Origin: an uncultured Prevotellaceae bacterium | Lineage (GTDB): Bacteria; Bacteroidota; Bacteroidia; Bacteroidales; Bacteroidaceae | Assembly: GCA_902776685.1 (NCBI GenBank) | Contig: CACYRB010000004.1 | Coordinates: 21,596-85,595 of the forward strand | Direction: 5' to 3' | Length of the DNA stretch: 64,000 bases | In this document: one piece after another, positions 43,749 to 52,141 of the stretch | How the letters are laid out: each line of letters starts with the position of its first letter | How positions within the stretch are numbered: position 1 is the stretch's first letter | The notes under the pieces: model-generated | What the model was told of the DNA's origin: nothing | Seen by the model: only the letters and a program-made list of their open reading frames with translations | The model's database searches: none | Translations under genes and position numbers: made by a program

Positions 43749-43813
43749 ATAAAACTCGTTTATTTTTTATGCCGAGATGGAGTAACTTCTGCAAAGTTAC
43801 GAAAAATCGAGAG
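43720..43813 (-). repeat. Intergenic promoter-like repeat, copy B
   Basis: Matches 20527-20620 in inverted orientation over about 94 bases. Within it the promoter unit occurs twice, about 73 bases apart (-7 boxes at 43718 and 43791). Together with copy A it suggests a mobile or amplified promoter block. Confidence 0.75.
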
Positions 43814-44021
43814 CAGAACACGATTTTGTCCTTAAGCGGACAAAATCTTCAGAAAAAACAGTCTAAATAACACGTTAACATTTGAAATGTTAAATTTTAA
43901 CACTTCAATGCCACCAAAACAAAGCTCGGAAACAATCTGACACATTTCTGCCCGAAAAAACGCCGAATTTTCAGCATTTTGTCAAATTACTGTCAATCAA
44001 TGCGTTAGCTCGCTTATTACT

Positions 44022-44190
44022 TTTCACTCATCACTTTTCACTTCCGAAAGATATATGTTTCGCTTGCGAAAGCTAAGCTTTCGCCTTCCAAAAGACCGTC
44101 TTTTGCGATGCGAAAGACCGTGTTTTGCGAGGTGAAACATATATGTTTGGGAATGAAAGCGGAGTGAAAGGGGAGTGAAGGGGGAGTGAA
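44022..44190. repeat. Intergenic repeat of the CGAAAGATATATGTTTCG family, copy 1
   Basis: Shares with 49800-49975 a series of blocks: CTTCCGAAAGATATATGTTT, GCGAAAGCTAAGCTTTCG, AAAAGACCGTCTTT, GTGAAACATATATGTTTGGG, then GGGGAGTGAA units. A short version occurs near 17116-17142. It fills most of the 648-base gap 43671-44318; no gene is seen there. Confidence 0.75.
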
Positions 44191-44230
44191 ATGGAGAAAA
44201 AACGTCGATTTTTCGACTGAAAATTGAAAA

Positions 44231-44265
44231 AAATGTGGCAGGAGTCGGTTGCTCCTACCACATTT
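44231..44265 (-). terminator. Terminator after broken secreted-protein gene
   Basis: On the reverse strand AAATGTGG, TAGGAG, loop, CTCCTG, CCACATTT forms a near-perfect stem followed by a run of T. It would end transcription of the GH130 operon side. Confidence 0.75.
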
Positions 44266-44318
44266 GTAATTGCTTATACGAACACAAAACGGTTCGAAAT
44301 GTTAAAAAACTTCTGTTT

Positions 44319-44712
44319 TTACTTCACGAGAATCTTCTTGACGGTGCCGTTGCCGTAGCGTACAATGTTGATGCCGGGCTGCAGCGTGCTGAGGCGTTGG
44401 CCGTTGACGCTGTAGATGACGATGTCGGCGTTCCCGTTAAGGTTTCCGTTTCCGTTGAGGTTTCCGTCAATCTGGTTGATGCCGGTGGTCTCGTCGCCTT
44501 TCATGCCGTGCTTGGCGATGGCGAGCACGGTGGGATGTCCGCTGCCGGTGCTGCGCAGGGTGAGCGAGCGCACAGTTTTCGATCGGTCGGTCTCAAGTGA
44601 CTGGCTGAACAGAGGCTTTGGAGGTTGGGGGTAGGCTTGTAAGGAGCGCGGCAATGACTGCCGTCCGGAGCAGGCTGTGGTGCCTGCCGAATAGATTGTT
44701 TCTTGTTTGCAT
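44319..44712 (-). pseudogene. Remnant of a small secreted protein (signal peptide and sorting tail in different frames)
   Basis: ATG at 44712 opens 'MQTRNNLFGRHHSLLRTAVIAALLTSLPPTSKA', a plausible signal peptide, but this frame stops at 44593. A second frame, open from about 44654 to 44319, ends 'IVIYSVNGQRLSTLQPGINI...NGTVKKILVK', a typical sorting tail preceded by a GNLNGNGNLNGN linker. A deletion of one base (or +2) between about 44600 and 44650 would join them. No catalytic domain is present, so this is likely a deleted and frameshifted remnant downstream of the GH130 gene. A start at 44654 without signal peptide is the alternative. Confidence 0.55.
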
Positions 44713-44726
44713 AGCTTCGATTTTAT

Positions 44727-45728
44727 TTATATGATATTTGTTCGTTTGGTGAAGTCGATGATTTCGGGGATGTAGCCGAAGGCGAGGCCGGTGACGGTGT
44801 CGGCGCAGCCGTAGTAGATGGCTATGCGGCCGGTGTCGGGGTCGTGTAGGGCTGCACAGGGGAAGCAGACGTTGGGCACGTCGCCCATGAGCTCGTAGGG
44901 CTGCTGGGGCGAGATGAGGTAGGGTCCGCTGCGGGCGATGACGCGCCAGGGCTGGTCGAGGTCGAGCAGGGCGGAGCCGAAGCTGTAGACGTAGCCGTTG
45001 CAGGAGCGCAGCACGCCGTGGTGGAACATGAGCCAGCCCTCGCTGGTCTCGATGGGTATGGGACCGGCTCCGATTTTCATGCACTGCCATGCGCTGACCT
45101 CGAAAGGTGCGGGCGACATGACGTGGCGGTGACGGCCCCAGAACTGCATGTCGGGCGACTCGCTGTAGAAGATATCGCCGAAGGGGGTGTGACCGGTGTC
45201 GCTGGGGCGTGAGAGCATGGCGAAGCGGGAGTTGATTTTCCTTGGGAAGAGCACGCCGTTGCGGTTGTAGGGCAGGAAGGCGTTCTCCAGTTGATGGAAG
45301 GTCTGGAAGTCTTTGGTCCAGGCCACGCCGATGGTGGGTCCGTGATAGCCGTTGCACCAGGTGACATACCAGCGGTCGTCGATGCGGCAGACGCGCGGGT
45401 CGTAGCCGTAGACCCACTCTCCGACTTCCTTGTCGTCGCACTGAAAGCGAAGCGGCTCGTGATTGATGTGCCAGTCGATGCCGTCGTCGGAGAATCCCAC
45501 GTGGAGTACCATGCGACGGTTGGTGTCGTCGCAGCGGAACACTCCGGCATAGCCGTCGCCAAAGGGCACGACGGCACTGTTGAAGATGCTGTTCGACGTG
45601 GGCAGCAGGTCGCGTGGGATGACAGGGTTCCCGGAGTAGCGCCACATCACGTTGTGGCAGTTTTCGGGTCTTTCTTCCCAAGGCATGTTGGGAAGGGGTT
45701 GTCCGTAGATTTTCAGTTTAGGGTTCAT
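44727..45728 (-). CDS. GH130-family beta-mannoside phosphorylase
   Basis: A 333-residue cytosolic five-bladed beta-propeller enzyme with no signal peptide. Typical GH130 features are '[23 protein letters not shown]', '[35 protein letters not shown]' with the catalytic aspartate in DPR, '[16 protein letters not shown]' and '[22 protein letters not shown]'. The family phosphorolyses beta-mannosides. Beside an MFS transporter, as with Man-beta-1,4-GlcNAc phosphorylases of Bacteroides, it may cleave the N-glycan core disaccharide to mannose-1-phosphate. It is separated by 15 bases from the MFS gene. Confidence 0.87.
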   Translation of the reverse strand: MNPKLKIYGQPLPNMPWEERPENCHNVMWRYSGNPVIPRDLLPTSNSIFNSAVVPFGDGYAGVFRCDDTNRRMVLHVGFSDDGIDWHINHEPLRFQCDDKEVGEWVYGYDPRVCRIDDRWYVTWCNGYHGPTIGVAWTKDFQTFHQLENAFLPYNRNGVLFPRKINSRFAMLSRPSDTGHTPFGDIFYSESPDMQFWGRHRHVMSPAPFEVSAWQCMKIGAGPIPIETSEGWLMFHHGVLRSCNGYVYSFGSALLDLDQPWRVIARSGPYLISPQQPYELMGDVPNVCFPCAALHDPDTGRIAIYYGCADTVTGLAFGYIPEIIDFTKRTNII

Positions 45729-45743
45729 AGTTCATAGTGCATT

Positions 45744-47021
45744 TTAATTTTTCACCTTTTCACCTTTTTTGAATGGCACAAACCACGTGATGAGCAGGGC
45801 GGGAATGGTGCAGAAGAGCACGAAGACGAAGAAGTGGCGGTAGCCCAGAGCGTCGCTCACCATGCCGCTGAGCATGCCCGGCAGCATGACGCCGAGGTTC
45901 ATGATGCCCGAGGCAAAGGCGTAGTGCGACATCTGGTGACGGCCGGGGGCTATCTGCTGCATCATGAACAGCGTCAGTCCGACGAAGCCGAATCCGTAGC
46001 CGAAGTATTCGATGACGATGGCCGACCCGATGACCCACAGACTCTCGGGCTGGTAGGCGGCGAGCAGCGTGTAAGCCACGAACGGCAGGTTGAAGACCAG
46101 AGCCAGCTGGAAGAGCGACCGCTTCAGTCCGCGGCGGGCGATGTAGTAGCCTGCGAGGATGCTGCCGAGCACGAAGGCTGCGGCGCCGAACGTGCCATAG
46201 AGCAGTCCGATTTCCTTTTCGTCGAGGCCGAGTCCCTGCTGGGCGCGGGGTGCCTTGAGGAACAGGGGCACAATCTTCATCACGAATCCCTCGGCAAAGC
46301 GATAGAGGATGATGAAGAAGATGTAATAGACGATATGGCGTTTCTGGAAAAATTCCACGAACACGCTCCATAGCTCGCCGAGCTTTCCCCTGACGAGTTG
46401 CGAGTTGAAAGTATGAGATTTATCGTTCCCGTTGGGCAGGATGAAGTAGTGGTAGGTGCCGAGGAGCAGCATGGTGGCGGCGAGGATGAACATGACCATC
46501 ATCCACGCCTTGCCGACGCCGAAGTGTTCGATGAAGATGCCGGCCAGATAGACCAGTCCGCCCGTGGCAACTATCTTGGCAATGTTGTAGAAGGCTCCCT
46601 GCCAACCAATCCATCGGGCCTGCTCGTCGGTAGAGAGCGCCGACATATAGACACCGTCGGCGGCAATGTCGTGGGTGGCACCGCTCAGGGCGATAACGGC
46701 AAGCACGGCGATGCTGACGGCGAAGAACGAGGGCAGCTGCAAGGCGAACGCCACGCAGGCGAACATGAGTCCGGTGACGACTTGTGTCAGCACGACAAAA
46801 TATTTCTTGGTTTTGTAGATTTCGAGGAACGGGCTCCACAGGGGTTTGAGTGTCCAGGGCAACATGATGATGCTGGTCCAGAAGGCAATCTGCGTGTCGC
46901 TCACGCCCATGCCCTTGTACATGAGTGAGCACACCATGTTGAGCACCACGAAGGGCATGCCCATCGCGAAGTATAACGTGGGCACCCAAGTCATCGGACT
47001 CTTTCTCATTTCATTCCCCAT
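45744..47021 (-). CDS. MFS transporter for mannoside
   Basis: A 425-residue polytopic protein with about 12 hydrophobic segments, starting 'SPMTWVPTLYFAMGMPFVVLNMVCSLMYKGMGVSD'. The 'GATHDIAADGVYMSAL' segment matches the AmpG/sugar-type major facilitator group. Cotranscription with GH130 suggests it carries a disaccharide such as Man-GlcNAc across the inner membrane. A second in-frame start lies four codons in (MRKSP). The 193-base gap upstream holds CATAGTT-type and ACTCACT-type heptamer repeats and no promoter I can name. Confidence 0.82.
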   Translation of the reverse strand: MGNEMRKSPMTWVPTLYFAMGMPFVVLNMVCSLMYKGMGVSDTQIAFWTSIIMLPWTLKPLWSPFLEIYKTKKYFVVLTQVVTGLMFACVAFALQLPSFFAVSIAVLAVIALSGATHDIAADGVYMSALSTDEQARWIGWQGAFYNIAKIVATGGLVYLAGIFIEHFGVGKAWMMVMFILAATMLLLGTYHYFILPNGNDKSHTFNSQLVRGKLGELWSVFVEFFQKRHIVYYIFFIILYRFAEGFVMKIVPLFLKAPRAQQGLGLDEKEIGLLYGTFGAAAFVLGSILAGYYIARRGLKRSLFQLALVFNLPFVAYTLLAAYQPESLWVIGSAIVIEYFGYGFGFVGLTLFMMQQIAPGRHQMSHYAFASGIMNLGVMLPGMLSGMVSDALGYRHFFVFVLFCTIPALLITWFVPFKKGEKVKN

Positions 47022-47039
47022 GTCGTATTTAAGGTTTAT

Positions 47040-47205
47040 AGTTCATAATGCATAGTTCATAGTTCATAGTGGAGAGTGGAGAGTGTAGAGTTGGCTGGCG
47101 CATCGATAGTGCATAGTTCATAGTTCATAGTTCATAGTTGAAAAACTAAAAGCTAAAAACTGAAAATTACTCACTACTCACTACTCATTACTCACTACTC
47201 ATTAA
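47040..47205. repeat. Heptamer low-complexity repeats upstream of MFS gene
   Basis: Runs of CATAGTT/CATAATG (47040-47085 and about 47106-47140), GAGAGTG, and ACTCACT/ACTCATT (47167-47202), all in 7-base register. No gene. Confidence 0.7.
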
Positions 47206-47214
47206 CTTTTTGTT

Positions 47215-49467
47215 TTACTTGATAAATATCTTCTTCGATGTTCCGTTCTGGTAGCGGATGATGTTGACGCCGCGCTGCGGGGTTTCTATGCGCCGTCCGT
47301 CGATGGTGTAGATGCCGTCGATAGGGCTGAGCTCGCCGCGCTGTTCCTCTACGACGATGTCGATGGCGGTCGGGGTGACTACCACACGTCCGAAGGCGAA
47401 GATGGAAATCATGGGCGCATTGGTCTTGGTGGTGAAGGTGACCGACTCGATTTCTTTCTCCTCGTCGGTCGGCACCGAGTAGTCGAACAACCGGTCGTGT
47501 GCATCGTCGCTCATGCTGTCGTTGTCGCGGTTGATGTTGCCCAGTGCGGGCGACGTCTCGTTGTCGCCGGGGTTGCGCACCGACCAGTCGCGCACGGTGG
47601 TGTTCTCGGTGATGTCGGACGTGCCGTCGGTGTAGTTCACCTGTACGTCCATCGTTCCAGTGCCGGCTCCGGCGGTGCAGAGGTAGAACAGCTCGGAGGT
47701 CTTGAAGGGTCGGGCAAATTCGGCGGTGACGCTTGGGAAGCCTCTTTCGCCGTTCAGGAAGAGCACGTTGTTCTGGTCGTAGGGCGCCAGCTCGTAGGTG
47801 AGCGTCTCGCCCTCGCGCAACAGGTTGTAGTTGCCCGATGTGATTTTCCGGTCTGAGGGGAAACCGCCCATCTCGCGGAATGTGTCAGCGTAGAAGGCTC
47901 GGTTGGCGTCGATGGTCATGGTGGTGGTCTGACGTGCAGGCGACTCTTCGGCCACGACGTCGTGGGTGAACGACTCGGGTTTCACGGTCACGGCCTCGAG
48001 GTCGCGTGGCGGCGGTGGCGGCAGCAGCTGCTTATCCATGAAGGCAAGGCGGTTGCGAATCCAGTTCTTCAGATAGTTCAGTTCGTCGTCGTAGCTCTGT
48101 CCCACGTAGGGGTTGGGCCACACGCTGCGTCCGATGATTTGCCATGCCTGCTGGTTGCGCACGAGTGCTCCGCCCTCGCGAACCACATTGGCGAGCGAGT
48201 CGATGGTGGCAAACAGCCGGCTGTCGCTGTGGTTGCCTTCGCGGTAGTCCTGCCAGCGCAGCTTCAGGTCGTGCACATACTGGGGGTCGCTCATCAGGCG
48301 GTACCAGTAGAAGGGCACCTGCTCTTCGTCGCCGCACCGCTCGTTGAACTGATACATCCACTTGTCGGTGTCGGTGCCATAGTTGTAGTTGGCATTGGCC
48401 CAGGCTATGTTGTAGTCCCACAGCGACATCTTCCATCGCGGGTCGAGCCCTTCGTTGCGGGCGCGTGTCTGGCTGTACTTGTAGAGGTTGGTGGAGAGGC
48501 GGTAGCCGTCGATGTTCATCGAGATTTCCTGCGACAGCATGTAGTCCATGAACGAGGTGGGGTCGATGTATTTGCGGTAGCCCACGTCGGGGTCGGCGAA
48601 GTTGCTGCTGCGGAAGGCACTCTCCATTTTTTGAATCTCCATGTCGAGTGCGTTCTTCGTGCCCGAGGGCAGGTCGGCAAACTCGTCGCTGTCGGGGTCT
48701 TTATATTGGTATTTCACCCAGTAGTTGCTTTTCTGCGCGCCGTTGGCATTGCTCCAGGGGTGGTTGGGCGAGGTGTAGTTGGGCTGGTCGTTGCGGTCGA
48801 TTTCCACGTGGTAGTCGCCCGTCAGGTCGCCCTCGTCTTCGCCCGGGTCGTGCAGGTTGAGGCGGGTCTTGCCCTTCGAGACGCGCTCGCAGATGACATA
48901 GACGCCGTAGTAGGTGCCGTCGAGGATGACTTCGCAGAAGCGGCCTTCGGGCACATAGTCCATCCAGGGGCGTCCCAGCTCGAAGGAGAGCAGGTCGCGG
49001 AACATCACCTTGTCGCACCAGGGGGCGATGAAGGCCCACTTGTTGTCCTTGCCCATGCCGAGGATGTCGACCTTCTGCTTCTCGCCGCCGTTGTCGGGCA
49101 GCAGGTCGGTCTTCAGCGTCTGAAACTGGTAGGGCTTCTTGTCGCTGTTCGAGAACGATGAGTTGCCGCGATATTTCAGTGCGATGAATCCCTCGTAGTC
49201 AACGCCCTGATAGGGGTTGGCCAGCGTGTCGCCATAGTTCAGCTGCCCGGGACCGTTGTCGATAATCTTCATGCGGCCGAGCACATAGCTGTTCCTCTGG
49301 ATTGTCGTCCCGCCCACGTTGATGAACACGATGGGCAGGTTGGTCGAGGTGATTTTCACATTTTTGTCGCGCAGGTTGTTGCGGTAGTTGTCCCACTGCT
49401 GTGCTTTGGCGGGCAGCAGAAAGAGCGTTAGCAGACATAGCAGCGCGATGTTGTGGCAATGTTTCAT
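47215..49467 (-). CDS. Secreted CotH-kinase-like protein with C-terminal sorting tail
   Basis: A 750-residue protein with signal peptide 'MKHCHNIALLCLLTLFLLPAKAQ'. The CotH domain (about 85-430) shows 'FIALKYRGNSSFSNSDKKPYQFQ' with the ATP-binding arginine-serine motif, 'GTYYGVYVICERV' and the metal-binding 'SLWDYNIAWANANY'. A beta-rich domain follows, and the tail 'GIYTIDGRRIETPQRGVNI...NGTSKKIFIK' is a sorting signal. CotH proteins of Bacillus phosphorylate spore-coat proteins. An extracytoplasmic kinase-like protein in a glycan locus is unexpected; the substrate is unknown. Confidence 0.85.
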   Translation of the reverse strand: MKHCHNIALLCLLTLFLLPAKAQQWDNYRNNLRDKNVKITSTNLPIVFINVGGTTIQRNSYVLGRMKIIDNGPGQLNYGDTLANPYQGVDYEGFIALKYRGNSSFSNSDKKPYQFQTLKTDLLPDNGGEKQKVDILGMGKDNKWAFIAPWCDKVMFRDLLSFELGRPWMDYVPEGRFCEVILDGTYYGVYVICERVSKGKTRLNLHDPGEDEGDLTGDYHVEIDRNDQPNYTSPNHPWSNANGAQKSNYWVKYQYKDPDSDEFADLPSGTKNALDMEIQKMESAFRSSNFADPDVGYRKYIDPTSFMDYMLSQEISMNIDGYRLSTNLYKYSQTRARNEGLDPRWKMSLWDYNIAWANANYNYGTDTDKWMYQFNERCGDEEQVPFYWYRLMSDPQYVHDLKLRWQDYREGNHSDSRLFATIDSLANVVREGGALVRNQQAWQIIGRSVWPNPYVGQSYDDELNYLKNWIRNRLAFMDKQLLPPPPPRDLEAVTVKPESFTHDVVAEESPARQTTTMTIDANRAFYADTFREMGGFPSDRKITSGNYNLLREGETLTYELAPYDQNNVLFLNGERGFPSVTAEFARPFKTSELFYLCTAGAGTGTMDVQVNYTDGTSDITENTTVRDWSVRNPGDNETSPALGNINRDNDSMSDDAHDRLFDYSVPTDEEKEIESVTFTTKTNAPMISIFAFGRVVVTPTAIDIVVEEQRGELSPIDGIYTIDGRRIETPQRGVNIIRYQNGTSKKIFIK

Positions 49468-49540
49468 ATATATCTGTTGATTAACTGATTCTGATAAACT
49501 TTTTAACTTTCATTATTTTCTCAAAGAGAAAAACCGCGTG

Positions 49541-49548
49541 CAAAGATA
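49541..49548 (-). promoter_or_regulatory. -7 box of CotH-like gene
   Basis: Reverse strand TATCTTTG, 73 bases upstream of the start codon. A clean TTTG at the right distance is not present. Confidence 0.5.
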
Positions 49549-49799
49549 GGCAAAATATTTAGAAACAGAGCAGGAAAAGAAAGAAAATTTATTTTCTTTA
49601 GCCGAAAGGTCATATTTGGTAGTCGGTGGGCGGTGCAGCTTTTGTGTGTGAAAATTTGTGAAAAACTTTACAAAGTGATTTTTGAAAGTCGCTCATACGT
49701 GCGTTTTTTTGAAAAAAAATTTTTCTGTCGGCAAATAACGCGAAAATGAGCGACTTTCGCTAAATTGTTGTCAGTCAGTTTGTTAAGTCACTTTTCACT

Positions 49800-49975
49800 T
49801 ATCACTCATCACTTTTCACTTCCGAAAGATATATGTTTCGGGTTGCGAAAGCTAAGCTTTCGGGTTGCAAAAGACCGTCTTTCGGGTTGCAAAAGCTTGT
49901 GTTTTGCAAGGTGAAACATATATGTTTGGGCGCGAAAGGGGAGTGAAGAGGGCGCGAAAGGGGAGTGAAGAAGAG
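49800..49975. repeat. Intergenic repeat of the CGAAAGATATATGTTTCG family, copy 2
   Basis: Homologous to 44022-44190 block by block, with GGGTTGC inserts between the GAAAG units and GGGGAGTGAAG units at the end. It lies in the 652-base gap 49468-50119, which otherwise contains only the two divergent promoters. Confidence 0.75.
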
Positions 49976-50084
49976 AAAAATCGCCCGTTTTTCGATTTTT
50001 TAGCGCAAAAATCCTGACAGAAATTCAACTGACACTTTTCTGTTAAAAGTGTTAAATAACTGACAATTTGTAAAGTTTTCCTCG

Positions 50085-50092
50085 TACCTTTG
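50085..50092 (+). promoter_or_regulatory. -7 box of M20 peptidase gene
   Basis: TACCTTTG directly overlaps an in-frame TTG at 50090, so translation is placed at the ATG at 50120 instead. Confidence 0.55.
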
Positions 50093-50119
50093 TCGGCGAT
50101 AATTTTTACTGAACGAAAG

Positions 50120-51178
50120 ATGGAGACAATGGACAGATATTTCGACAGCGCCGTCGACCTGCTCAGCCGCCTCATTGCCACGCCCAGCATCAGCCGCGAG
50201 GAGGCCGCCGCCGCCGACATCGTGGAGGAGGAGCTGCGACGCTACGGCTTCGCACCACGGCGCGAGGGCAACAACGTGTGGGCGGTGAGCCCCGGCTTCG
50301 ACGAGTCGCAACCCACGCTGCTGCTCAACGCACATATCGACACCGTGTGCCCCACCGACTCGTGGACGCGCGACCCCTTCACACCCACCATCGAGGGCGA
50401 CCGCCTCTACGGGCTGGGGTCGAACGACTGCGGCGGCGGACTGGTCACGCTGATGCAGATGTTCCGGAAAGCTGCCGACAGCCGTCAGGGTAACATCATT
50501 TTCTTGGCCACGGCCGAAGAGGAGGTGTCGGGACAAGGCGGCGCCCGCCACGTGCTGAAGCTGTTGCCGCGCGTCGATGCTGCCATCGTGGGCGAGCCCA
50601 CCGCCATGCAGCCCGCTGTGGCTGAACGCGGACTGCTCGTGCTCAACGTCACGGCACACGGGCGCAGCGGACATGCCGCCCGCGGCGAAGGCGTGAACGC
50701 CATCTACAAGGCCATGGACGACCTGCAGTGGCTGCGCAACTATCGCTTCGACCGCGTCAGCCCCATGCTGGGCGAGACACGTATGCAGGTCACACAAATT
50801 GATGCCGGCACACAGCACAACGTGGTGCCCGACACATGTCGCATGGTGGTCGACGTGCGAACCAACGAGTTGTATACCAACAAAGAGGTCTACGAACTGG
50901 TTGCTGCACACCTCGCAAGCGATGTGCAGCCGCGCTCGCTCGACCTGAACTCGTCGCGCATCGACGACAACCACCCACTCGTGCAGCGATGCCTGCAGAT
51001 GGGCCTGAAACCCTTCGGGTCGCCTACGCTCAGCGACCAGTCGCTCATGCCCTGGCCCTCGCTCAAGATGGGACCCGGCGACTCGGCTCGCAGCCACACC
51101 GCCGACGAATACATCTGCCTGAGCGAAATACGTCAGGCTCTCCACATCTACGACCAGCTGATATTCGCGCTTCGCTAA
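50120..51178 (+). CDS. M20 family metallopeptidase, ArgE/DapE-like deacylase
   Basis: A 352-residue cytosolic zinc enzyme. Metal-binding segments are 'LLLNAHIDTV' (His, Asp), 'GLGSNDCGGGLVTLMQM' (Asp), the general-base glutamate pair 'ATAEEEVSGQGGARHVL' and 'IVGEPTA'. The dimerisation domain starts near 'GLLVLNVTAHGRSGHAA'. In Bacteroidetes this group deacylates N-acyl-ornithine or N-acyl-citrulline in arginine synthesis, or N-succinyl-diaminopimelate. It stands alone behind its own promoter, so context does not decide between these. Confidence 0.87.
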   Translation: METMDRYFDSAVDLLSRLIATPSISREEAAAADIVEEELRRYGFAPRREGNNVWAVSPGFDESQPTLLLNAHIDTVCPTDSWTRDPFTPTIEGDRLYGLGSNDCGGGLVTLMQMFRKAADSRQGNIIFLATAEEEVSGQGGARHVLKLLPRVDAAIVGEPTAMQPAVAERGLLVLNVTAHGRSGHAARGEGVNAIYKAMDDLQWLRNYRFDRVSPMLGETRMQVTQIDAGTQHNVVPDTCRMVVDVRTNELYTNKEVYELVAAHLASDVQPRSLDLNSSRIDDNHPLVQRCLQMGLKPFGSPTLSDQSLMPWPSLKMGPGDSARSHTADEYICLSEIRQALHIYDQLIFALR

Positions 51179-51210
51179 TGAATAATGAGTAATGAATAAT
51201 GAGTAATAGC
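51177..51210. repeat. Heptamer repeat GAATAAT/GAGTAAT
   Basis: Alternating GAATAAT and GAGTAAT units follow the stop of the M20 gene. The 345-base gap to greA also holds the 30-base repeat at 51249, three GCGTTATC units near 51303-51325, and the greA promoter. Confidence 0.65.
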
Positions 51211-51248
51211 AGCGGATGAACACGGATTGACACGGAACAGCTCCATTT

Positions 51249-51278
51249 GTATGTAGGGACGCGGCGTGCCGCGTTATG
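51249..51278. repeat. 30-bp GC-rich dispersed repeat, copy 1
   Basis: Identical over 30 bases to 52016-52045. The core CGCGGCGTGCCGCG is palindromic. The two copies flank greA, upstream and downstream. Confidence 0.85.
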
Positions 51279-51371
51279 CAACGAGTTGTGTGCGGCGTGT
51301 CGCGTTATCGCGTTATCGCGTTATTATATATGAGCAGAAAGACGGTTTAACTTAAAAAATGTTGCAAAAAT

Positions 51372-51402
51372 TTTGGCATTCAGAATAAAATGCCTATCTT
51401 TG
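51372..51402 (+). promoter_or_regulatory. greA: Promoter of greA
   Basis: TTTG (51372-51375), 19 bases, TATCTTTG (51395-51402). The start codon follows 121 bases later. The leader contains TTCCGACATCACAGA and TTTGTCGGAA, a small stem that may be regulatory or incidental. Confidence 0.72.
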
Positions 51403-51523
51403 CAGCCGGATATAGACATAAAAAGAGGGAAGAATTCCGACATCACAGACTTTGTCGGAATTCTAACTTTTTTCGTCATAGAAAAACGATTACAAATATT
51501 AAAAAGAATAGGAGACAAAGATT

Positions 51524-51991
51524 ATGTCCTACATGTCACAAGAGGGCTACGAAAAACTCGTAGCTGAATTAAGACGGCTCGAATCGGTAGAGCGTCCCGC
51601 AGCTTCGGCTGCCATCGCAGAGGCCCGCGACAAAGGCGACCTCAGCGAAAACTCGGAGTATGAAGCCGCTAAAGAAGCACAGGCACATCTCGAGTCGAAA
51701 ATCAACCGGCTGAAGATGACCATCGCCGAAGCAAAAATCGTTGACACATCGCGACTGAGCGCCGACTGCGTGCAGATTCTCTCAACCGTGGAGATGACCA
51801 ACCTGACCACCGGTGCCAAGATGACCTACACCATCGTCAGCGAAAACGAAGCCGACCTGCGCAGTGGGAAAATATCAATCAAGACACCCATCGCACAAGG
51901 ACTGCTCAACAAGAAAGTGGGCGACGAGGTCGTCATCACCATCCCGCGTGGAACCATCCACCTGCGCATCGACAAAATCTCGGTGGGCTGA
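51524..51991 (+). CDS. greA: Transcription elongation factor GreA
   Basis: A 155-residue protein matching the family length. The N-terminal antiparallel coiled coil ('YEKLVAELRRLESVERPAASAAIAEARDKGDLSENSEYEAAKE') carries the conserved acidic tip DLSENSEY, which reaches into the RNA polymerase secondary channel to stimulate cleavage of backtracked RNA. The C-terminal FKBP-like domain ends 'GDEVVITIPRGTIHLRIDKIS'. ATG 51524 gives MSYMSQEGYEKL; a second start three codons in is possible. Confidence 0.95.
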   Translation: MSYMSQEGYEKLVAELRRLESVERPAASAAIAEARDKGDLSENSEYEAAKEAQAHLESKINRLKMTIAEAKIVDTSRLSADCVQILSTVEMTNLTTGAKMTYTIVSENEADLRSGKISIKTPIAQGLLNKKVGDEVVITIPRGTIHLRIDKISVG

Positions 51992-52015
51992 CACACTGTA
52001 GTCCATAGCCCATAA

Positions 52016-52045
52016 GTATGTAGGGACGCGGCGTGCCGCGTTATG
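52016..52045. repeat. 30-bp GC-rich dispersed repeat, copy 2
   Basis: Identical to 51249-51278. It is followed at 52064-52088 by a diverged inverted counterpart (CGCGGCACATGGTGCATCCC), so this copy looks like a small palindromic element. Confidence 0.85.
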
Positions 52046-52141
52046 ATTCAGACATATTTCTTTCAACGCGGCACATGGTGCATCCCTACACGCAAATGGT
52101 TCAACTTTTCAACTTTTCAACCTTTCATCCTTCCAGCCGAT

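Noticed and set aside
44593-45681. Long reverse frame overlapping GH130 (362 codons)
   Set aside because: Most of it is an Arg/His-rich shadow of GH130. Only its last 39 codons, from 44712, are plausible as a signal peptide.
52043-52141. N-terminal extension of the HIT protein
   Set aside because: The upstream 33 codons are made of the 30-bp repeat and CAACTTTT repeats; the family starts at 52142.
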